DNA of 19,019 nucleotides from DAOUBP01 sp034432655 (GTDB lineage Bacteria; Chloroflexota; Anaerolineae; CG2-30-64-16). Position numbers and translations under genes: made by a program. Under the pieces are notes generated by a model, which saw only the letters and a program-made list of their open reading frames with translations, made no database searches and had not been told where the DNA came from. Location: assembly GCA_034432655.1 (NCBI GenBank), contig DAOUBP010000073.1, forward strand, positions 1 through 19,019, written 5' to 3'. Positions 1-6,652 of this stretch are shown here, piece after piece; position 1 is the first letter of the stretch, and every line of letters begins with the position of its first letter.

Positions 1-28
1 GTAGAGACGTTGCATGCAACGTCTCTAC
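1..28. repeat. 28-bp perfect palindrome at the left edge
   Basis: The first 28 bases equal their own reverse complement, with 14-base arm GTAGAGACGTTGCA. Palindromes of this look are, as I recall, multicopy in some cyanobacterial and Chloroflexota genomes, but I could not check copy number. It lies exactly at the window edge, in frame with gltB, where the family would have ordinary coding sequence. It is probably a repeat at which the assembly broke, though a real in-gene insertion is possible. Recognisable gltB sequence starts just after it. Confidence 0.8.
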
Positions 29-3000
29 AGCGGCCGCGTTCGGTTACACCCGCGAGGAGCTGCTGGTGGTGCTGCGGCCCATGTGGCAGGAGGGGCGGGA
101 GCCGATCGGGTCCATGGGGGACGACACGCCCGCGGCCGCGCTGTCCGACATCCCGCGGCCGCTGTTCCACTACTTCAAGCAGCGCTTCGCCGAGGTAACC
201 AACCCGCCCATTGACTCGTTGCGCGAGGAGATGGTGATGTCGCTGAGCCAACGCCTGGGCCGCCGCGGCTCACTGCTGGCGGAGACACCGGAGGTGGCCC
301 GGCTGCTGGAGCTCACCAGCCCCATCCTGACCGGCGAAGATATGGCCGCGATCCGGGCCCTGGCCGACGCCGATGAGCCACGGTTTGCCCATCTGCGGCC
401 GGCCACCGTTGACTGTACCTGGCCGGTCACCGAGGGGGAATCGGGCCTGCGGCGGGCGGTGCGCCGGGTCTGTGCCCAGGCCGTGGCCGCGGTCTGCGCC
501 GGCCACACGCTGCTGATCCTCAGCGATCGCGGGGTGGACGCAGGACATGCGCCCATCCCGGCGCTGCTGGCCGTCGGCGCGGTGCATCACCATCTGATCG
601 AGGCCGGTGAACGGATGCACGCCAGCCTGATCGTCGAGAGCGGCGAGCCGCGCGAGGTGCACCATTTCGCCGCGCTGTTGGGCTACGGCGCGAACGCGAT
701 CCACCCCTGGCTGGCCCTGGACCTGGTCGCCGACGGGTGGGCCGAGGGCGGCCGCCAGGCCGTGGGCTTGACCCTGGCTGATGCGCAGCATAACTTCATC
801 AAGGCGGTGGAAAAAGGCATCTTGAAAATCATGGCGAAGATGGGCATCGCCACCCTGGACGCTTACGTCGGCGCGCAGGTCTTCGAGGCGATCGGGGTCG
901 GCGACGAGCTGATCCAGTCGGCGTTTGTCGGCACCGAGAACTTCAGGCTGGGCGGCATCACCTATGAGCATCTGGCGCGCGATGTGCTGGCCTGGCATCG
1001 CAACGGCTACCCCCGGCCGCCGGCCGCAACGGGTAACGGCAACGGCCATGCCCCGGAACCCAAACTCGACTCCTACGGCTTCTACAAGGCCCGCCGCGGC
1101 GGCGAACGGCACGCCTTCAGCCCGGAGGTGGTGCGTGCGCTGCACGAGGTGGTGGGGTTGGCGAAGCTGTCGAAGGACGAACGACGGACGACGAAGGACG
1201 AAGGACGGACGACGAAAGACGAAACCCAACTACCAGCTTCCAACCTCCAATCTCCAACCTCTACCGCCTACCGCCGCTACGCCGAGCTGGTGGAGAAACG
1301 GCCGCCCATCGAACTGCGCGATCTGCTCGAGATCGTCCCCGGCGACCGACAGCCGATCCCGCTCGCGGAGGTCGAGCCGGTCGAGGCGATCCTGCGCCGT
1401 TTTTCCACCGCGGCCATGTCGCACGGCGCGTTGAGCGCGGAGGCCCACGAGGTGCTGACCATCGCCATGAACCGCCTGGGCGGGGCCAGCAACAGCGGCG
1501 AGGGCGGTGAGGCCGAGGAGCGTTACGGCACCGAGCGCAACAGCAAGATCAAGCAGGTGGCCTCGGGCCGGTTCGGCGTCACCCCGGCCTATCTCGTATC
1601 GGCCGAGGAACTGCAGATCAAGATGGCGCAGGGCTCCAAGCCGGGCGAGGGCGGCCAACTGCCGGGCCACAAAGTCAGCGTGGAGATCGCCCGCATCCGC
1701 CACACCACCCCCGGCGTCGCGCTGATCTCCCCGCCGCCGCACCATGACATCTACAGCATCGAGGACCTGGCGCAGCTCATCTTCGACTTGAAGCAGGTAA
1801 ACCCGGAGGCGATCGTTTCGGTCAAGCTGGTGGCGCAGGCCGGCGTCGGCACCATCGCGGCCGGGGTCGCGAAGGGGCACGCCGATCTGATCCACATCAG
1901 TGGTTACAACGGCGGCACGGGCGCGTCCCCGCTCAGCTCCATCAAGAACGCGGGCGCGCCGTGGGAGGTCGGCCTGGCCGAGGCGCAGCAGACGCTGCTG
2001 GTTAACGGCCTGCGCGGCCGCGTGCGGCTGCGGGTGGACGGCGGCTTCAAGACCGGCCGCGATGTAGTCATCGCCGCGCTGTTGGGCGCCGACGAGTTCA
2101 GCTTCGGCACGGCCGCGCTGGTGGCCGCGGGCTGCAAGATGGCCCGCCAGTGCCACAACAACACCTGCCCCGTCGGCATCGCCACCCAGCGGGCCGATTT
2201 GCGCGCGAAGTTCCCCGGTAAGCCTGAAATGGTGATGGCCTACATGACCCACGTCGCTGAGGAGGTGCGCGAGATCCTGGCGCAGCTCGGCGCGCGCACC
2301 CTGGACGAGATCATCGGCCACGCCGAGCTGTTGCAACAGCACATCGTCGGCGCGGACGCCGGCAACATGGACCTGGCCCCGCTGCTGTGGGTCCCCGACA
2401 CCGGCGCAGCGCGGCGCAACGTGGAACCGCGCAACCCGCTGCAAAGCGTCTCGCCTCTGGGTGACCGGCTGACCGTGGATGTGCTGGCCGCGCTGGAATC
2501 GTTGGCGATCGAGGGCCGCGGGGACCTGTGGGCCGAGTACGAAAGGCGACCGGCCGGGCTGGGCGAGATGCCGTTTGTGCACCTCTCTTACAACATTACC
2601 ACGGCCGATCGCACTGTGGGCGGCAAGCTGTCGGGCGCGCTGGCGCGGCGCTACGGGAACCGGGGGCTGCCGCCCTGCTCGGTGGTGATCGAGCTGCACG
2701 GATCGGCCGGGCAGAGCTTCGGCGCGTTTCTGCTCCACGGCCTCAGCCTGCGCCTGGCCGGGCAGGCCAACGACTATGTGGGCAAAGGCCTGGGCGGCGG
2801 CGAGATCGTCATCCGGCCGCCGGAAGCGGCGCGTTACGTCTGGCACCACAACGTCATCCTGGGCAACACCGCGCTTTACGGGGCCACCGGCGGCGAGCTC
2901 TATGCGGCCGGCCGCGCGGGAGAACGCTTCGCGGTGCGCAATTCGGGCGCGCGGGCCGTGGTGGAGGGCCTGGGCGATCACGGTTGCGAGTACATGACGG

Positions 3001-3350
3001 GCGGCGTGGTGGTCGTGCTGGGCAAGACGGGCCGCAACTTCGGCGCAGGGATGACCGGCGGCGTGGCCTATGTCTACGACAACCACGGCGTCTTCCCGAC
3101 GCGGGTAAATACGCAGTTGGTCTGCCTGCGCCGGATCGAGCGCGAGGAGGACGCGGCAGAACTCCGAGCCCTGCTGGAACGCCATTGCGAGCGCACCGCC
3201 AGCCCGCGCGCCCGTGCCATCCTGGATGACTGGGAGAACCAGCTGGCCCAGTTCTGGCGCGTGGCTCCCATTGAGCAGGTCGCCGCGGTGGAGGCGGCCA
3301 ACGAGGGCGTGACGGAGGATGAATCCGCCACTCCGGAATCGAGGCTTTAG
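3..3350 (+). CDS. gltB: Glutamate synthase large subunit (GOGAT), 5'-truncated
   Basis: Transfers the glutamine amide nitrogen to 2-oxoglutarate to make two glutamates, normally with a small subunit (GltD) that is not in this window. The frame is open from the edge and family similarity begins with AFGYTREEL, so the N-terminal glutaminase domain (roughly 400-450 residues) is missing. Present are the central domain, the FMN barrel from about 1400 (GGASNSGEGGE, SGRFGVTPAYL, HISGYNGGTGASPLSSIK, VDGGFKTGRDV), the C-x5-C-x4-C ligands of a [3Fe-4S] cluster (Cys codons at 2133, 2151, 2166), and the C-terminal beta-helix from about 2550 (ELHGSAGQSFGAF, VGKGLGGGEIVI). Oddity: codons at 1171-1263 are low-complexity DNA encoding a KDERRTTKDEGRTTKDE-like stretch in the linker before the FMN domain. 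The ATG at 66 is internal, not the real start. Confidence 0.95.
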   Translation, partial: RDVACNVSTAAAFGYTREELLVVLRPMWQEGREPIGSMGDDTPAAALSDIPRPLFHYFKQRFAEVTNPPIDSLREEMVMSLSQRLGRRGSLLAETPEVARLLELTSPILTGEDMAAIRALADADEPRFAHLRPATVDCTWPVTEGESGLRRAVRRVCAQAVAAVCAGHTLLILSDRGVDAGHAPIPALLAVGAVHHHLIEAGERMHASLIVESGEPREVHHFAALLGYGANAIHPWLALDLVADGWAEGGRQAVGLTLADAQHNFIKAVEKGILKIMAKMGIATLDAYVGAQVFEAIGVGDELIQSAFVGTENFRLGGITYEHLARDVLAWHRNGYPRPPAATGNGNGHAPEPKLDSYGFYKARRGGERHAFSPEVVRALHEVVGLAKLSKDERRTTKDEGRTTKDETQLPASNLQSPTSTAYRRYAELVEKRPPIELRDLLEIVPGDRQPIPLAEVEPVEAILRRFSTAAMSHGALSAEAHEVLTIAMNRLGGASNSGEGGEAEERYGTERNSKIKQVASGRFGVTPAYLVSAEELQIKMAQGSKPGEGGQLPGHKVSVEIARIRHTTPGVALISPPPHHDIYSIEDLAQLIFDLKQVNPEAIVSVKLVAQAGVGTIAAGVAKGHADLIHISGYNGGTGASPLSSIKNAGAPWEVGLAEAQQTLLVNGLRGRVRLRVDGGFKTGRDVVIAALLGADEFSFGTAALVAAGCKMARQCHNNTCPVGIATQRADLRAKFPGKPEMVMAYMTHVAEEVREILAQLGARTLDEIIGHAELLQQHIVGADAGNMDLAPLLWVPDTGAARRNVEPRNPLQSVSPLGDRLTVDVLAALESLAIEGRGDLWAEYERRPAGLGEMPFVHLSYNITTADRTVGGKLSGALARRYGNRGLPPCSVVIELHGSAGQSFGAFLLHGLSLRLAGQANDYVGKGLGGGEIVIRPPEAARYVWHHNVILGNTALYGATGGELYAAGRAGERFAVRNSGARAVVEGLGDHGCEYMTGGVVVVLGKTGRNFGAGMTGGVAYVYDNHGVFPTRVNTQLVCLRRIEREEDAAELRALLERHCERTASPRARAILDDWENQLAQFWRVAPIEQVAAVEAANEGVTEDESATPESRL
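1171..1263 (+). repeat. In-frame low-complexity insert within gltB
   Basis: About 50 bp of purine-rich, GGACGAA-like repeats (1171-1222) is followed by a pyrimidine-rich run of CCAACCTCCAATCTCC type (1225-1263). The composition differs sharply from the flanking GC-rich codons, and the encoded residues (charged, then Asn/Leu/Gln/Ser/Pro-rich) have no place in the GOGAT family. The total insert keeps the reading frame and falls between the central and FMN domains, a surface linker. It looks like intergenic-type repeat DNA that entered a gene. Confidence 0.75.
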
Positions 3351-3399
3351 CCGGTTTCTCACATCGAGCACTCAACCGGCTACCCGATCTGAAAAAAGT

Positions 3400-3484
3400 G
3401 ACGCGGACTACGCCGACGACGCGAACGACGCAGATAAAATCTGAGTCTGTCCGCGTCGTCCGCAGTCTCCGCGCCGTCCGCGTT
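3400..3484. repeat. Imperfect inverted repeat after gltB
   Basis: The 200 bp between the convergent ends of gltB and phhB carries an imperfect inverted repeat centred on CAGAT-AAA-ATCTG (3431-3443). Its arms are degenerate GACGCGGAC / GTCCGCGTC-type repeats. There is no U-tract after it on either strand, so it is not a classic intrinsic terminator, though a folded transcript could slow polymerase or protect the 3' end. Nothing else is recognisable in the gap. Confidence 0.5.
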
Positions 3485-3550
3485 CCGGTTTGCGTCTTTA
3501 TCTTCTCGGGGTCGGCCCGGTCCCCATTTGAGTAAGATGGGCAAGCGCCA

Positions 3551-3841
3551 TCAGCTATCGGCCATCAGCCCGTTGATCTCCCGCGCCAACGCGAAGTCTT
3601 TGTCGGTCAGCCCGCCGGCGTCGTGGGTGGAGAGGGTCAGGGTGACCTTACGATATTGAATCAGGATGTCGGGGTGATGGTTGGCCCGTTCCGCCAGGTG
3701 TCCCACCGCTGCGGCGAAGGTCAACGCTGCGGTAAAACTGGGCAAGGTGAAGGTGCGCGTGATCGCATCATCCTTTCTTTCCCAGCCCGGGGTGGCTGCC
3801 AGGGCGGTTTCAATGGCCTCGGGTGTCAGTGATTTGCTCAT
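3551..3841 (-). CDS. phhB: 4a-hydroxytetrahydrobiopterin dehydratase (pterin carbinolamine dehydratase)
   Basis: Small cytosolic enzyme (96 aa) that dehydrates 4a-hydroxytetrahydropterin, recycling the cofactor of aromatic amino-acid hydroxylases; many bacteria carry it without an obvious hydroxylase. The family signature is complete: GW near residue 20, RTFTLPSFTAALTF, the catalytic pair in ERANHHPDI (His55, His56) and His73 in STHDAGGLTDKDFALA. The frame is open further upstream to 3898, but the ATG at 3841 is preferred because GGAGG (3854-3850) lies 8 nt before it and the protein then has the usual length. It is divergent from the G5/3D protein gene and convergent with gltB. The stop codon lies in a short CCATCAGC repeat. 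Confidence 0.93.
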   Translation of the reverse strand: MSKSLTPEAIETALAATPGWERKDDAITRTFTLPSFTAALTFAAAVGHLAERANHHPDILIQYRKVTLTLSTHDAGGLTDKDFALAREINGLMADS

Positions 3842-3900
3842 TGCGTATTCCTCCGTTAAGATGTGTGCACTCTGGTAGATTTCTCCGCCGGTAGACAATC

Positions 3901-5526
3901 GTGATTATGCGCGAATCTGATGGACCGGGCAGTAGCCCAAGCTCCATATCCCAAACCACCACAACCGAACCGGACGCCGGGGCTTACCCCGGCCCACAAT
4001 CCCAGCTGCGCGCGACCGCCCCATCCGCCGGCAGACAGTGGGCTATCTGGGCTTGGGCGCTGGCTGTGGTCATCAGCCTCGCGCTTGCCCTTTGGGGCCT
4101 GGTGCTTGCCGGTCGGGCAGGTGTCGCCGTAACCGTGACCGTGGATGGCTATACGGAGACGGTCCAAAGCACCCGGCGCGATGTGGCAGCCCTGCTGACC
4201 GATCTGGGGCTTCGTCTGCGGCCGGAGGATCGGGTGACGCCCGCCCCGGAGACGGAGTTGTCCCCTGGCCTGCATGTGGTCATCGTACGGGCTCGACGCG
4301 GGCTGGTGGAGGCCGACGGAACGCTGTATGAAGTCTTCGCCCAGGCCACCACCATCGGCGAGATGCTTACTGCGGCCGGCGTGGCCCTCAACGGCGAGGA
4401 TGAGCTCTACCTGGAAGGGCGCCTTGTATCCCTCGCCGATCCGTTGCCCGCCCCGTCATCTCCGGCCGGGCCGCCGCGGTTTGCCCATAGCCGGTCCTGG
4501 GGGGGCCGGGAGCCGGCACCCGTGCGCCTCAGCGTCAGACGGTCGGTGCCGGTCATCGTGGACGACGGGACGGTGCCTTACACCATCTTCACCACAGCGG
4601 ACACGGTGGGCGAGGCCCTGCTGCGCGAGCAGATCACCGTCTATCTGGGCGATCGGGTGCAGCCCGGGCCGGGCACCCCGGTCAGCGCCGGCCTGCGGGT
4701 ACATATCGAGCGCTCGATCCCCGTGCTGGTGACGGCAGATGGGCGCACGACCTACACCCGCACCCGGGGCAAGACCGTGGGCGCGGCGTTGATTGACCTG
4801 GGCATCGTGTTGGCCGGCAGCGACCGGGTCATCCCGCCGCTCAATCAGCCCCTGGTGGACAACCTGTCGATCCGGGTGGTGCGCGTGGCCCAGGTGACGC
4901 TGGTAGAAAGCACGCCGATCCCGTACGAGTCCATCATGGTGCCCGATGACAACCTGGAGATTGACCAGCAGCGCCTGGCACAGGCGGGCAAGGACGGCGA
5001 GTTCCGCCGGCGGTGGCAGATCACTTACGAGGATGGCGTCGAGACCGCTCGTCACCTGGTAGACGAATGGGTAGCGGCCGAGCCGGTGACGCGTATGGTG
5101 GCCTACGGCCGGAAGATCGTGCTGCGGACCCTGCAAACCGAAGAAGGGGAATTCACCTACTGGCGTAAGATCCGGATGTATGCCACTTCCTATTCTCCCG
5201 CGCGCGCTGGCACGCCGGTGACCGCGCCGTGGTATGGCCGCACGCGCATCGGCCTGACGCTGGTCAAAGGGATCGTGGCGGTTGACCCGAAGGTGATTCC
5301 GCTGCGCTCCTATGTCTACGTGCCCGGCTACGGCAAGGCCATCGCTGGGGACACGGGCGGCGGCGTCAAAGGCAAATGGATTGACATGGGCTACTCCGAC
5401 TGGGATTATATCTCCTGGCATTGGTGGACCGACGTGTACGTGCTCGCCCCTCCCCCGCCGGAGGACAAGATTTTGTGGGTGTTGCCGAATTATCCGCCCC
5501 CCGATTTCCCGCGCCGGCGGCGCTAG
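3901..5526 (+). CDS. Membrane-anchored DUF348/G5/3D-domain protein (YabE/Rpf-like)
   Basis: Predicted cell-wall protein of 541 aa, organised like YabE/RpfB-type proteins. A polar N-terminus precedes one membrane segment (about residues 47-70). Four DUF348-like ubiquitin-fold repeats follow (about 75-120, 130-175, 211-260, 268-318), the second and third separated by a Pro/Ser-rich linker. A G5 domain (about 327-405) and a C-terminal 3D domain (about 422-515) complete it. The three aspartates that name the 3D fold are visible in VDPKVIPLRSYVYVPGYG (Asp462), AGDTGGGVKGK (Asp484) and WIDMGYS (Asp495). The 3D domain resembles the catalytic core of MltA-type lytic transglycosylases, so a role in peptidoglycan remodelling is likely; the substrate is inferred. 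The start is uncertain: GTG at 3901 or ATG at 3907, neither with a clear ribosome-binding site. It is divergent from phhB. Confidence 0.85.
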   Translation: MIMRESDGPGSSPSSISQTTTTEPDAGAYPGPQSQLRATAPSAGRQWAIWAWALAVVISLALALWGLVLAGRAGVAVTVTVDGYTETVQSTRRDVAALLTDLGLRLRPEDRVTPAPETELSPGLHVVIVRARRGLVEADGTLYEVFAQATTIGEMLTAAGVALNGEDELYLEGRLVSLADPLPAPSSPAGPPRFAHSRSWGGREPAPVRLSVRRSVPVIVDDGTVPYTIFTTADTVGEALLREQITVYLGDRVQPGPGTPVSAGLRVHIERSIPVLVTADGRTTYTRTRGKTVGAALIDLGIVLAGSDRVIPPLNQPLVDNLSIRVVRVAQVTLVESTPIPYESIMVPDDNLEIDQQRLAQAGKDGEFRRRWQITYEDGVETARHLVDEWVAAEPVTRMVAYGRKIVLRTLQTEEGEFTYWRKIRMYATSYSPARAGTPVTAPWYGRTRIGLTLVKGIVAVDPKVIPLRSYVYVPGYGKAIAGDTGGGVKGKWIDMGYSDWDYISWHWWTDVYVLAPPPPEDKILWVLPNYPPPDFPRRRR

Positions 5527-5596
5527 CGGGTCACCTGGCGCGTATGTTGCCATGCCGGCAGCACCGCGCCCAAGTCCGGTTCGCCGGGCGTTGCCA

Positions 5597-5706
5597 GGTA
5601 GCCCGATCCATGCATGGTCGGGCGGGCCGGCGTAACCGCGCACGCGACGGGTGACGGGTGGCCGGTGGCGGCCAGGATCGCCCGGCGGCTCCATCGCCGG
5701 GCTACC
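5597..5706. repeat. REP-like palindrome doublet with GTAG heads
   Basis: Two hairpins face opposite ways. On the plus strand GGTAG (5597-5601) leads into GCCCGA-CCATGCATGG-TCGGGC with one bulged T (5601-5623). On the minus strand GGTAG (5706-5702) leads into an 8-bp stem GCCCGGCG/CGCCGGGC (5680-5702). A GTAG or GGAG tetranucleotide 5' of a palindrome, arranged as inverted pairs, is the known hallmark of REP/BIME elements moved by RAYT (TnpA-REP) transposases. No transposase gene is in this window. A further hairpin, GCCCGCT-CA-AGCGGGC, lies at 5714-5729. Confidence 0.6.
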
Positions 5707-5713
5707 GAACGGC

Positions 5714-5729
5714 GCCCGCTCAAGCGGGC
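5714..5729. repeat. Short palindrome GCCCGCT-CA-AGCGGGC
   Basis: A 7-bp stem with a 2-nt centre. Its core GCTCAAGC is shared with two palindromes at 10386-10403 and 10466-10483, where the outer stem bases are different but still paired. All three copies are followed within about 10 bases by GGCCA, so they are likely one repeat family. Confidence 0.55.
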
Positions 5730-5766
5730 TGGAATGGCCACAAGCAAACCACATGAGCCACGAGAA

Positions 5767-5874
5767 CAGCGCGTCAAGCGCATCGTGGTCACCGATGCCC
5801 AGGGCCGGCTGGCCGGCATGGTAGATCGCGCGGCCTTGTTGGATACCGTTTCGTCGGCGCTGCAAGACAATTGA
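5767..5874 (+). pseudogene. C-terminal remnant of a CBS-domain protein
   Basis: An open frame ending at TGA (5872-5874) encodes RVKRIVVTDAQGRLAGMVDR followed by AALLDTVSSALQDN. This is the typical last strand and helix of a CBS domain (KRLPVVD.DGRLVGMVSRADLL). Nothing upstream encodes the rest of the domain: the same frame runs back to 5614 through REP-like palindromes and unrelated sequence. The parent protein was probably cut off by rearrangement or repeat insertion. A short expressed protein cannot be excluded, but I see no ribosome-binding site at a suitable place. Confidence 0.5.
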
Positions 5875-5895
5875 GGGCGCAGGCTGACTTCCGTG

Positions 5896-5934
5896 TTTAC
5901 GTGCCAGGCACCTTCGAGGTGTCTGGCACGTAAA
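5896..5934. repeat. 39-bp near-perfect palindrome upstream of the DUF6062 gene
   Basis: Arms TTTACGTGCCAG and CTGGCACGTAAA enclose an inner stem CACCT/AGGTG, with one G-T mismatch between the two stems (a wobble pair in RNA) and a TCG loop, giving up to 18 paired positions. It ends 18 bp before the ATG at 5953, leaving the ribosome-binding site free. It could be an interspersed repeat, or a terminator or insulator for upstream transcription, but there is no U-tract. Confidence 0.7.
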
Positions 5935-5952
5935 TCGAACAAGGAACCACCC

Positions 5953-6618
5953 ATGTCTGATCAAGATACCCTCTACTGCGAATTGCTGGACGCATTGGCT
6001 GCGGGCGGCTGCCCGCTCTGCCGGCTGGGACGGCGGGCGGCCGGCCGCTACATTGACACGCTGAACTACGAGGGGGTGAACGATCCGGGCTTGCGCCGCG
6101 CGCTGCGCGACGCGCAGGGGCTGTGCCAACGCCATGCGTGGGAGTGGACGCGACTGCGCGGCAGCCCGTTAGGGGTCGCCATCGTCTATCGCAACCTGGT
6201 CAAGGACCTGGCCGAGGTAGTTGAAGAGCGCGCCGCAGGCCGAGGCGGCCGTCGGTCAGTTGCAGCGCGGCTGGCGCCGGCCGGCCGTTGCCCGGCTTGT
6301 CTCGCCGAAGATGAAGCGGTGCAGCGTTACGGCCGCACGCTGTTGGCATGGCTGGATCGGCAGGAACTCGCCGCGGCCTACGCGAGCGCAGGGGGCCTGT
6401 GCCTGTCGCACCTGCGCAAGCTGCTGACCCTGGCCGATGACGCGCAGGCGCGCACTGTACTCGCCTGGCAAGAGAGGATCTATCGTGAGCTGATCGGCCA
6501 ACTGGATGAGTTCATCCGCAAGCACGACCACCGCTTTCGGGACGAGCCGTTCGGCGCGGAGAAGGATGCCTGGCTGCGCGCTGTGGCCGCGCTGGCGGGT
6601 GAGAACGACGCCCCGTAA
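5953..6618 (+). CDS. DUF6062-like Cys/His-rich protein of unknown function
   Basis: Soluble 221-aa protein of unknown function; I recognise the general DUF6062 pattern (CPLCRL... YEGVNDP... LCQRHAW). It holds two similar Cys/His modules: CPLC (Cys20, Cys23) with LCQRH (Cys58, His61), and CPAC (Cys113, Cys116) with LCLSH (Cys150, His153). This suggests two internally duplicated metal sites, probably zinc, though that is not shown. An Arg/Gly/Ala-rich linker (about 93-111) joins them. The ATG at 5953 is chosen because AAGGAA lies 6-7 nt upstream; the open frame back to 5893 runs through the palindrome and is unlikely to be translated. It converges on the HAD gene ending the his operon, 34 bp away. 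Confidence 0.8.
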   Translation: MSDQDTLYCELLDALAAGGCPLCRLGRRAAGRYIDTLNYEGVNDPGLRRALRDAQGLCQRHAWEWTRLRGSPLGVAIVYRNLVKDLAEVVEERAAGRGGRRSVAARLAPAGRCPACLAEDEAVQRYGRTLLAWLDRQELAAAYASAGGLCLSHLRKLLTLADDAQARTVLAWQERIYRELIGQLDEFIRKHDHRFRDEPFGAEKDAWLRAVAALAGENDAP

Positions 6619-6652
6619 AACCGGACGCGGAAGAAACCGCCCCTCAACCAGA

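Noticed and set aside
1230..3371. 713-codon minus-strand ORF opposite gltB
   Set aside because: High-GC shadow frame of gltB with no family motifs. Similar long antisense frames oppose most genes here.
3400..3484. Intrinsic terminator for gltB
   Set aside because: The repeat is degenerate and has no U-tract on either strand, so it is reported only as an imperfect inverted repeat.
5614..5874. An 86-codon intact gene
   Set aside because: Only the last third resembles a known domain (CBS tail); the first part crosses palindromic repeats, so it is treated as a remnant.
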